NCBI GenBank assembly: GCA_030685235.1
Contig: MU839102.1
Span: 430,980-494,979 of the forward strand
Reading direction: 5' to 3'
DNA length: 64,000 nucleotides
Origin: Copromyces sp. CBS 386.78
Taxonomy: Eukaryota; Ascomycota; Sordariomycetes; Sordariales; Sordariaceae
Shown here: positions 56,001-64,000 of the stretch, piece by piece
Layout: each line of letters opens with the position of its first letter
Numbering within the stretch: position 1 is the first letter of the stretch
Notes under the pieces: model-generated
Told to the model about the DNA's origin: nothing
The model's database searches: none
What the model saw: the letters and a program-made list of their open reading frames with translations, nothing else
Position numbers and translations under genes: made by a program

Positions 56001-56521
56001 CTCATTAAGATGATTCCCCCAAGACAAGAAGCGATAAAGAGGATCGGTCTGTCTCTTGTCTTGTTTTTTGCCAAGAGTTCTCTGTTGATGCCATCAATTA
56101 GGAGCGTAACGATCTCGCCATCAAGCTTCGGGACTAAATCTGACCGTTGAAGTAGGTCGGCAGGCCAGTCGCATGTGAAGATACGCGCCTTTCCCACTTC
56201 CTTAGGGAGCAGTTCGGGTTCGGCTAGCCAATTGACGCCGTTGGGATTCCGCTGATCCCGCCATGTCCACGTATCCGGTGATTTTGCATCGAGGCCATGG
56301 ATAGCAATAATGTCAATGTCGGTGTCTCCATTATCCTCGTTGACTTGACTGAGATGGACGCCTCGCTGCGTGGATCGTGTAGAATCTGAAGCAGGCTTCG
56401 CTGGAGACGACGGTGCGGTACCGGAACCCGCTGGCGCATAGAACCAAAGCCAAGCGGCGGTCGCACAGACAAAAAGACATGTGGTCCATACCGCCAAAGA
56501 AATGCCTTCATTAACGTCCAT
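53015..56521 (-). CDS. NLR-type protein: hydrolase-like / NB-ARC / TPR
   Basis: Three exons (56521-55640, 55586-54791, 54729-53015) give 1130 residues. An N-terminal membrane helix (about 9-27) precedes an alpha/beta-hydrolase (SERAC1/DUF676-like) domain with IIAIHGLDA and the nucleophile elbow ASCLGG (about 165-170), where Cys sits in the usual Ser position. The NB-ARC ATPase has GLGGIGKTQL (about 402), Walker B LLIFDNVD, ITSRLSKLAE and a GGLPLALAQAA motif. The C-terminus has seven near-identical 42-residue TPR units plus a partial one. Fungal NLRs of this layout are candidate non-self-recognition receptors. In the current frame the protein ends soon after the TPRs. A membrane helix (IIIGCAVTTFALFLWYVW) lies in another frame at once downstream, so the native C-terminus may have been different. 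Confidence 0.85.
53190..54050 (-). repeat. NLR TPR array, seven 126-bp units
   Basis: Units share QGRLKEAETMYQRALEG and LGPDHTSTLDTVNNLG cores with only a few substitutions each (YKAQG, YKIQG, YSVQG, YETQG, YLIQG). Variation is concentrated at the same few positions in each unit. Confidence 0.9.
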
Positions 56522-57445
56522 GGTAATCAAGGTTCGGCTACCGGGAGAGGAGCTTGTACGGCCACGACTGAGAATGGTACTAGTATACCCGTACGGCGGA
56601 TATTGCGTATTGCCCTTTGACAAACGTTAGTGGGGTTACTCCCAAGTGGAAATTGCTTCGGCCTTTGTGTCTGATAGCGTAGATGAAGTGTTTGATACCG
56701 ATCGCTTCTCGTAGGCAGAGGCTCAAATGCTTGGTGTTAAAAATCGAACTGGTTTAGTATCTTGCTCAGCCTCACGTAGAAGTAAGGCCGAAACGATATG
56801 ACGCGTCCATGCCTAATTATCTCGATCTGAGGGGTTAGATATAAGGGGTTTGGTGCCTAGTGTTAACTTGGCTCATGTGCTAGGCTGGAGCCTTTGATTG
56901 GGTGCATCCGACCATCGAGACTAGCTCGGCGGCTAGGTACACTTTTGGTTAGCCCACCAACGACGCCGGTAGGTTAGCGATATGAGACTTGGAGGATTGG
57001 TTGTGCCCTATGGGGCATCTGCTGCTGCAGCTGAAATGATAGCGCGATGGGCTTTAGGCAATGAATTAAACTTTAATGGGCTGGAGGTCCTGTTGCGCGG
57101 GTAATGGAGGGTGTTTGGAGATCTTTTTATTTTTCTTTTGGTGTTGCGCTCTATCTGTGTGTTTTCTTACTTTTATAAAAGCATCAGCCGCGCAGTTGGA
57201 GTTCCGGTGCAACTACATCGACGTAGTTACCACCGACTGAAGACGAGAAACGGCACGAAATACCAACGCCGCGAGCACGATCATTGTCACCATAAACGCG
57301 ACAGCTCCTCAGCCGGACATAGACCAAAACCCCCCATCAAGTCCAAACCGGATAACATCCTCCGACAGTTCCAAATCTCAAATCCAAATGACATACAGAA
57401 CAGTACGTCCTACCAATTGCTATCCTCATCATTCACTTCCACTTG
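56522..57445. other. intergenic, no gene seen
   Basis: Divergent spacer between the NLR gene and the DUF6601-type gene. An open plus frame at 57111-57446 may be 5' UTR. Confidence 0.45.
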
Positions 57446-58738
57446 ATGCCCATGTCCTCGCCGAGCACTAACAGTCCATCCTATCAGGTATCATCAACTC
57501 CTTTCCAAACAGCCCTCTTTCCCCTCTCCTTTACCACCCACTCCACCATCCATTCCATTACCAACCCTCCCTCCTCAACATCCTACACACACTTCTTCCC
57601 AGCCTCGCACCGCAACATCCGCCCTCATGAAGCAATCGACGACCTCGAATCGCTTTACAAAGGCCCTTCGCCCTCTTTTATCGCCCGCGAATTCGACCTC
57701 TCCCGGCTACACTCCATTCGCCATCTGCTCTGGCTAGCCGGGCGTCCGGTACCGCCCCACCCTTTGCACCAACAAGTGCTTATGAATCGGGAGCCGATAG
57801 TGACTGAAAAGCTCGAGCAACACTTAGTATGGGGAGGAGGCAGGGTATTTCTGAAGCCTGTCAGCAAGTTTTTGTTGACGAGGGAGTTTTGGACAAGGGA
57901 GTTGACATGTAAAGGCGAGGAGAGCTGTCGAGGAGCAGTGGTGGTGCTGAGTGATGGGGAACGGGAAAGAGACCGGGAAGCAAACGATAAAGGACAAAAG
58001 AAGGATGACGCGGGAGTATGCAAACGATGCGAAAGCCGGCAAGCAGCGCTTGGATTTTTGTTCAGTTATGTTGGTCTAGTACAAAGGGAGAGCGACTTCA
58101 ATCTCGCCACCGTCAAGGGTCTCCTCCCGGGCGAAATAACCTGGGATCAATGGCGTCTCTTCGTGGACGAGCTGCTCGCCCCGCGAAACGCGATATACAA
58201 GAACATCGCCGTTCGGTTCATCTACGGCGAATTACGACTGAACCGACTTAACCTCATTTACATGTTCATGCGGGGGCCTTTGTCGCTGGGGTTTATGGCT
58301 ATATGGACTTCGTACGGGCAGTTTGTCGTACAAAACAGCGCGTGGGTTATAGGCGGGACGGCGTGGATTGTGGTGGTTCTGTCGGGGATGCAGGTCGGGT
58401 TGGATACCACACTTGGGGAAGAGGAGGCATTTAAGAGGGCGAGTTATGGGTTTGCCGTATTTTCGATCTTGGGGCCGATTAGTGCCATGGTGCTGATTTT
58501 TACGTACATGGTGGTGTTGTTTGTGTGGAATTTGGTGAGGACGAGGAGGTTTGAAGTCCAGAGGAGCCAGAGGCTCGGAAGGACCTGGAGTGGGTTGCAT
58601 CTAGAGACCGGGAGGTCGGGGATGAGGACAAGGATGGGGACAGGGATGGGGACAGGGATGGGGACAGGGATGGGGACAGGGATGGAGATGGAGATGGGGA
58701 CGCTGGGGAGAGGGAGGACGGGGGATATGGAGGTGTGA
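57446..58738 (+). CDS. fungal integral membrane protein, DUF6601-type
   Basis: Single exon, 430 residues from the first ATG. A hydrophilic N-terminal region contains RHLLWLAGRPVPPHPLH and FLLTREFW. Next come the conserved LGFLFSYVGLVQRESDF and ITWDQWRLFVDELL blocks and a helix-rich membrane section with about two hydrophobic segments (WVIGGTAWIVVVLSG, FSILGPISAMVLIFTYMVVLFVW). These blocks are what I associate with DUF6601, a family of unknown function. The tail is an odd Gly/Met/Thr repeat encoded by a 12-bp DNA repeat. Confidence 0.75.
   Translation: MPMSSPSTNSPSYQVSSTPFQTALFPLSFTTHSTIHSITNPPSSTSYTHFFPASHRNIRPHEAIDDLESLYKGPSPSFIAREFDLSRLHSIRHLLWLAGRPVPPHPLHQQVLMNREPIVTEKLEQHLVWGGGRVFLKPVSKFLLTREFWTRELTCKGEESCRGAVVVLSDGERERDREANDKGQKKDDAGVCKRCESRQAALGFLFSYVGLVQRESDFNLATVKGLLPGEITWDQWRLFVDELLAPRNAIYKNIAVRFIYGELRLNRLNLIYMFMRGPLSLGFMAIWTSYGQFVVQNSAWVIGGTAWIVVVLSGMQVGLDTTLGEEEAFKRASYGFAVFSILGPISAMVLIFTYMVVLFVWNLVRTRRFEVQRSQRLGRTWSGLHLETGRSGMRTRMGTGMGTGMGTGMGTGMEMEMGTLGRGRTGDMEV
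58631..58686 (+). repeat. 12-bp coding minisatellite
   Basis: Four to five tandem units of GGGGACAGGGAT encode repeated GMGT near the C-terminus of the DUF6601-type protein, followed by a GGAGAT variant (MEMEM). Confidence 0.9.
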
Positions 58739-59218
58739 GGGAGTAAGCGGTTAGGCTGATGGATGTACAAAATAGAATCCCGCGTCAGCGGGTTAATTGT
58801 CTTGGTACTAAAGATCCCAATGGCTCGGGCGGTGCGACTAAGACAGAGTGTTAGTAGTAGGACAACACCAGCGAGTTTACTCGCACCAAGGTTAAGGACG
58901 GAGGGAATAAGAGGTACTTCGATGTGAATATTAAGTTTAGTGCCTCCGGTGTCTCGTCTGGCCATATTGCGCTGAATGAGGTGTTAATCCCTGCATAGGC
59001 TCCGAGGGACACCACCTCAGAGAATAAGTATGGTAACACGTTGTACTCAGTCTGGGGAGGTGGGAGACCAAGGAGGTTCCTTTAATGTTAGAAATTTATT
59101 ACCATTAAATTAAACTACTTTGGGGCGTTGCCTGCTACCCTCATCGAATTCAGCGGACATTAGTATTAGTCATATGCCACAGTGATAGCAGACTACCCAC
59201 ATCGACCAAGTAGTTGAG
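58739..59218. other. intergenic, no gene seen
   Basis: 3' region of the DUF6601-type gene; no coding signal. Confidence 0.45.
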
Positions 59219-59265
59219 GAACCCTAACCCTAGAGCTGGCTGAGACAGCTCTAGGGTTAGGGTTC
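59219..59265. repeat. palindrome with telomere-type repeats
   Basis: Perfect 20-bp inverted arms (GAACCCTAACCCTAGAGCTG and its complement) separated by 7 bases. Each arm has two units of the TTAGGG telomere repeat used by Neurospora, facing each other. Confidence 0.9.
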
Positions 59266-60025
59266 TGACCGCCATATCTAGAAACACAGCTCCATACAAT
59301 CACTATTCGCTACATTTCCGCACCTCTCGAAGGATTGATTGATTAAAGAGATGCGAGAAAAGAACGAGCAAACGCCATTTCTCAGCCAGAAATAGGAACC
59401 TGTTCCAACTTTTCTCTTGTGCCTACGTATGAAACGAGTTAGAAGGGGAATCTTCAACACCTTATGGAGCACCCGACACTTCAATAAACGGACTATCGGC
59501 TTCCGAAGCGAACGTCCGAGTTGTCGGAGTTGGATTTATTCTACTAGAAGACGACTACTATTATGGCATGGCTGGACAGGTCACCATGACACATCGGATG
59601 GAATGAGGCTCATGTTCTTATCGATAAGACCTTACGGAAGGGGAAGGCGGGAACGAGTGGCAGTTCTGACTTATATATGTCCAGAACCGTGATGCCCTCG
59701 TTTGACAGCTTCCTTTTCCTCCTTACACTTAATATTACTTTGATTTGTGGCTTCTAATCTTGTTGTCTTATCACTTGTAGGATCACGCTTTCACAACCAC
59801 AAAAAAGCACATCCTTAGCATCTTTTCAACATGGAGGCGTCCTCCAGTTCTCGGTAGTGTTTCTCTTCCCTTCTCGTTCCCATTGATTCTTTCATTTCAT
59901 CATCATTTTTTGCACAACGGAGGAGGTCATACACAATCGTCTCCAATCAGTTATCTGCCGAGTCGGGGGCGAGCCATCTCCGGAGGCCGGGGAGGCGGGC
60001 GAGCCACGTTTCCTCCGGTGTGTTT
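59266..60025. other. intergenic, no gene seen
   Basis: No recognisable coding content. Confidence 0.4.
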
Positions 60026-60330
60026 TCATCCGGGGGGGGCTTGGGACTCGGTGAGGGAGTGGAGATGGGACCAGCCGCGCGGTGGGGGCGTGCGCAAGCG
60101 TTGGGTTAGCGGGTGGTAGGCCGGGAGGGTGGGGAGCCCTGCCGCGGCCCGGGCCGTTTCTCGTCTGATGATTTGGGGTGGGGCGATGCCGGCCAACCAG
60201 AAGGGGTCAAGCTTGGGGACTGTGCGCCAGACCGGCATTGTTTTTCAGAGAGCCTTCGATGCTGCTGTCTCAATCTCGTCGAGCGCGGTCTTAATGTTGG
60301 TAGACACTTGTCCGCCCCTGCGTCCGATTC
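60026..60330 (-). mobile_element. fragment of a second LINE
   Basis: Minus frame reads TNIKTALDEIETAASKAL, a stop, then TMPVWRTVPKLDPFWLAGI and RRETARAAAGLP. This corresponds to the LPVWRTTRLAILYREA region of the LINE at 48-52 kb and of other fungal LINEs, but it is a different element by sequence. The rest of the element is absent. Confidence 0.55.
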
Positions 60331-60410
60331 ACGTGTGGCCAGGGAAGAGGGCGGCTAACCGAATAGAGGCCTTCAGATTGCACTATACAGCAAGAAGGAT
60401 TAAGATGAGC

Positions 60411-61140
60411 CTAGCTACTCCATTCCGACACAGTAGCCAAGGACGACAGCGTGTCAGGATGCTCAGGCCCGAGGACTCGCTCCCGAGCCTCTACGCAGTC
60501 TTGCATCAACGCTAGAGCATCTTCATATCGACCTTGACTATTCCACGTGAAAGCAAGGTTGGCCATGCTCGTCAGCGTCAAGGGATGATCGGCCCCGAGC
60601 TTCGCCTTACTCATCTCCACCACCTGCACGTTCAGCTTCTCGGCCTCCTCCCACCGGCCTTGGTTGCTATACGTCGACGCCAGGTTGGCCATGCTCGTCA
60701 GCGTGTCGGGATGACCGGCCCCGAGCTTCGCCTTGCGAGTCTCCATCACCTGCACAAACAGCTTCTCGGCCTCCTTCCATAGTCCTTTATCTCAAAGCAC
60801 TTCTGCACATAGCGACGTGCTAGCTAATGTTCGCTCGTCTTCTCTTCTCAGTATTTCCTTGCGACTTCTCCTCGATTTACGAGCCATTTACTCTGCCCCA
60901 TCATATCTACCCTGCAATTCTGCATACCATCCACCATTGTATAACAGCGTTGCCCATGCCTCCTCCAGTTTGCTCTCCACTAGTCGGTAGTCTACAGCCC
61001 TCTCAACGTGTGGAAAGAGACGCTGACACGTCGCCCAGTTACTATAGTCTCCGGGTGGGAACAGCGCGGCTATCCGTAACACAAACTGATGCTTAAATTC
61101 CTCCTCCCTCCTACAGGCCTTTAGCTACGTCTTCGTCGAC
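60411..61140 (-). pseudogene. decayed TPR (NLR-type C-terminus) locus
   Basis: Frame includes ALFPPGDYSNWATCQRLFPH, a typical fungal NLR segment between NB-ARC and TPRs, then ATLLYNGGWYAELQGRYDGAE, in-frame stops at 60888-60890 (TAA) and 60792-60794 (TGA), then TPR units (LGAGHPDTLTSMANLAS, LGADHPLTLTSMANLAF, VLGPEHPDTLSSLATVS) ending SEWSS. Both stops are single transitions from likely CAA and CGA/TGG. No NB-ARC or effector domain remains upstream. The last 100 codons and about 50 bp of 3' flank match the end of the ankyrin/TPR gene at 47.5 kb. Confidence 0.8.
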
Positions 61141-61289
61141 AGTTGTACGAGGTTGCGTTAGGTATCGCTCATTTCGTTTTTCTAAGACAGGAAAAAAACA
61201 TATATGCTAAACAATAACTTTAAGAATGAGCCAATCACACCCCAATTTCAAACGAGCAGCGCAACTTGCAGACAAGTAGTGTGATCTAG

Positions 61290-61700
61290 TCTGACTGGGA
61301 CTCATCTACAAAGATATTGGCGGCTGCGCCAGCAGTGTATTGCGAGCCAATCTCTATAAGTATGATATGCCACGATGAAGGGGAAGAAGTAGGTCAAGGC
61401 AAGTAGATGAAGAAGGTAGGTTAAGGCAGGTGGATGAAGGAGGTAGGTCAAGGCAGACAAGTGAAAAGTCGGGCTTGTACATACGTTAAATGGAGTTGGC
61501 ATCAGATCCTAGAGCTGTGGTTGGCTTGTCGAACGCCGCCAAATTGCAGGCGTCTTCCTATTCCGCAGCCCTGCCCCGTATGCATCTCTCTCAGCCAATC
61601 GACTCGTCTACAAAGGTGTTGGCGGCTGCGCCAACAGTGTGTTGCAAGCCAACCATGGTTATGACATTCCAGGATGGAATGGAAGAGGTAGGCTAATGCA
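61290..61700. repeat. imperfect tandem duplication and 27-bp repeats
   Basis: A ~100-bp block (GACTC-TCTACAAAG, TTGGCGGCTGCGCCA, then a GGTAGGT-type end) occurs at about 61298-61405 and again at 61598-61705. Between them, 61399-61460 carries three imperfect 26-27-bp units of GTAGGTCAAGGCAGGTGGAT type. Confidence 0.75.
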
Positions 61701-61705
61701 GGCAG

Positions 61706-62351
61706 GAACAGGTCTCTCGTGAAATGTGTCCCGAAGAATTGGAGAAGTGGTCTGGGGTGACTGGCATATATCCCAAAACTTCGTGTGTCTGAGACGGTGC
61801 GATGACTGAGGGTAGGGCAGGCGCCCCCATCTTATTATTCGCGGAAATTTCAAGTGGCCGAACGTTCACGCATCCATGCAAATTCAGGTAGCAACCGTCT
61901 CATTCAGGTGTCCAGCTAAGGACATTTCTTTTTAGAGGCGGGGCATTCTAGACCTAGAGACTTCAGGGCGCCAATCAATAAACTCGACTTGGGCGAGGGC
62001 CGTAGCTTTCTGTCACGGAGTCTACAGGGTTGGCAATAGCGGCCTGGTAGCTTGCACCACTTATGGGGCCGTGGTGCGGGTAGGGCTCAGCTTTTCCGCT
62101 TTTCCCGAATGTCACGAGCGACATGGTCACGAGAGACAAAGCTGAACACGTTGATTCCATGTCTATAGTAGAATCACAAGATAAAGAAGAAAAAGAGGGA
62201 AACGTGCAAAGGCGCGCCTGGCGCCCAGGGTTTCAACCCAGGGCCCAGATGGCCGGTGCACGCGGCACGACATCACGTGCACGTTCCGCCGTGCCGTGAC
62301 ACCGAACATCGTTCGTTATGCGGTGTTATGGCTTCCAATCCTCCTCTAATC
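61706..62351. other. intergenic, no gene seen
   Basis: Contains a GC-rich self-complementary patch near 62205-62270; otherwise nothing recognisable. Confidence 0.4.
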
Positions 62352-62968
62352 TTAACCCTCCAAGGTCCGGTCGCCTTCCTCCCTGTCGGAGTCAAGGTCG
62401 AGATCATCATCCTCCTCCTCGCTGCTCATCCGATCAAGTTCATTTTGCAACAATTCCATAATCTTCTCCTGATTGTTCTCGAGGACCTTTGCCACGATCT
62501 AGTAATAGTAAGTTTCCAATTCCTCATCTAACGTTTTACTACTCGTTTACTTACCTTATCTATAAGCAAATTCTTAGCCTTTATATAATCGCAACAATGC
62601 TCGATTGCAGAATCTTCCATCGCTTTGGCAATTTGCGGGGAGAGTTCACAGCCGGGGTAGGCAGGGATGGGAGGTGGGACGAGGACGGTTCCGTCCGGTC
62701 CGGTTATAGTGCGCGTGGATGTGCCCGCGATGCCCGTGACCGTGGTGATGGTGAGGCTTGTGGCTCCCCTGCCTATGGTCTCTTTGACAATTTGGGATTG
62801 CTGGGCTGGCGCTTCAGGTGTAACCGTGATAGTGGAAGGGGCAGTTGCAGGAATGGGAGATTTTTTGTCCGCATCCGTGTCCGCTAAGGAGAGCCTGGCG
62901 TAGTATTGAGCCAGAAAGTCCTTTTCGGTTTGCGGATGAGACAGGTAAACGGGGTTAGTATGATCCAT
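62352..62968 (-). CDS. small hypothetical protein with acidic tail
   Basis: Two exons (62968-62555 and 62498-62352, a 56-nt intron with GTAAGT and TAG) give 186 residues. Visible parts are an N-terminal YLSHPQTEKDFLAQYYARL helix, a Ser/Thr/Val-rich beta-like middle with GPDGTVLVPPPIPAYPG, a helix with CCDYIKAKNLLIDK continuing over the splice into IVAKVLENNQEKIMELL, and an acidic tail (SSEEEDDDLDLDSD). No known domain. Frame conservation across the intron and the amphipathic helix crossing it make the model credible. An upstream open frame without ATG extends to 63253. Confidence 0.65.
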
Positions 62969-64000
62969 TGAGGCTGGTGCTGAATTCAGGTCTCTTGGAT
63001 GTCGTGTATATGGCTTCGTTTCCAAAATGTCAAAGAATCTCTCGACTCGGGTCCAAAAGTCGGAAGAGGAGAACGAGTGTGCGTGGAGTGGTGTGATGTC
63101 CGTTCCTATGAGGGTCTTGAAGAGTTGACAACTGACATGTCCAAGTCTGATGATATAAGGATAGGACGTAAATGCGTGAATAAGGCAAACAAAAATCGGG
63201 GGATGTCCTGAACTTTTATCTTGAAATACAATCCGTGAAGAAACTCTCTTCACCTATCGCTCTATGTTAGATGAAGTACGACGTCTTCGACTATGGTGGA
63301 TTGGCATGTAAAAAGCCCTTTCGGTTATTTATACCGTGCCATTGCTATCATTTGCGGTGGTTGTCATGCAGACGCTCGCAGATATTGGATGGTTGCGCTG
63401 TCGGGAGAGACATGAAGAATAAGTTGTATTGACGCCGAAACAATTTGGGATATGGATCTGACGACAAGCATCCTGCTGCCTTCTCTGGATGATCTGGGTT
63501 TCTCTCTCCTTTCTTTTTCATCCGGAAGATACCTTCTCCGGCGACTTACCTGGCAATCACCTGTAACCAGCTCGGGGAAGGCTCTCGATTTGGAACGCTG
63601 ATTGGCCTTAAACTGGTCTTCATTTGTAGTCACTGACAATAACCAGGGTTTATTACGCCACAAAAGCCTCTTTTCTGTCTCTCTCCGTCTATTCTTATGC
63701 CTCTATCCGCAACCCCCTATCTTCTTCCTCCCTCTTCCTCAGGCAGCGTTAAGGTACAAGAAGACTCTCCCTCCCTCTTCCTCCCTCTTCCTCCCTCTTC
63801 CTCTAACTTGCTCTTCCTCTCTCTATCTTGTCAACGAGGCAGACAGGCTCGTATTCTACGTTGCCTGACGAACTTGCACAAATACCAGACATTTAGCTAA
63901 CACCCACCTCCCTCCTCCAGGCAGCAGCCGCTCAGTGTTACGACGCTTATTATAGTTGTGAGGACTTCCGTGCGAGATACCAGGGGAAATTTGGCCGCAC
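62969..64000. other. terminal intergenic region
   Basis: Promoter side of the small hypothetical gene, then no coding signal. A CTCCCTCTTC-type pyrimidine repeat lies near 63765-63815. Confidence 0.45.

Noticed and set aside
62205..62270. GC-rich self-complementary patch with a B-box-like GGTTGAAACC on the minus strand
   Set aside because: The B box lacks its C, and no acceptor stem or D arm folds, so it is not called as a tRNA.
1..64000. CRISPR arrays, operons and ribosome binding sites
   Set aside because: The window is eukaryotic; the only regular arrays are coding ANK/TPR units and simple repeats.

Overview
This is nuclear DNA of a filamentous ascomycete, most likely Neurospora/Sordaria (Sordariaceae). 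The reasons are short GT-AG introns of about 50-90 nt, a dispersed single 5S rRNA gene, orthologs of well known Neurospora-type proteins (cell-wall-integrity MAPKK, Dbp8 helicase, a 333-residue thymine-7-hydroxylase), and transposon relics with strong C-to-T/G-to-A decay of the kind left by RIP (repeat-induced point mutation). Gene models were built by hand from reading frames and splice consensus; no database search was possible.

Left part (1-15.8 kb): gene-poor. It holds two tandem minus-strand paralogs that join a protein-kinase-like domain to C-terminal C2H2 fingers (4.1-6.3 and 7.8-9.7 kb). The first has HRN instead of HRD in the catalytic loop; the second has an in-frame stop. Two (perhaps three) small two-exon paralogs of an unrecognised family follow (11.3, 13.7 and perhaps 14.3 kb), then a tRNA-like gene.

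Central housekeeping block (16-29.3 kb): cell-wall-integrity MAPKK (minus) and Dbp8 (plus) arranged divergently, a full 5S rRNA gene, a divergent pair encoding isoorotate decarboxylase and thymine-7-hydroxylase (consecutive steps of thymine to uracil salvage), and a DNAJC17/Cwf23-like J-protein.

Transposon and repeat zone (29.3-41 kb): a 3.0-kb AT-rich, RIP-destroyed TIR element begins 9 bp after the J-protein stop. A 352-bp MITE with the same ends but little decay lies beside it. Then come an intron-containing tRNA-Asp, a septin-like GTPase with a C-terminal membrane segment, a truncated 5S pseudogene, a complete Tc1/mariner-type element with perfect 35-bp TIRs, and a remnant resembling the N-terminus of LaeA-like methyltransferases.

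Right part (41.8-64 kb): an accessory island of the kind that holds fungal immunity/incompatibility genes. It contains a DUF7580-type protein, a C2H2 plus ankyrin plus TPR chimera, an NLR (hydrolase-like / NB-ARC / TPR), a decayed TPR locus that shares the 3' end of the chimera, and retroelement wreckage (gypsy fragment, Tad-like LINE, second LINE fragment). A DUF6601-type membrane protein and a small unknown gene close the window. The near-identical ANK and TPR units and their shared 3' flanks point to recent repeat shuffling between loci.
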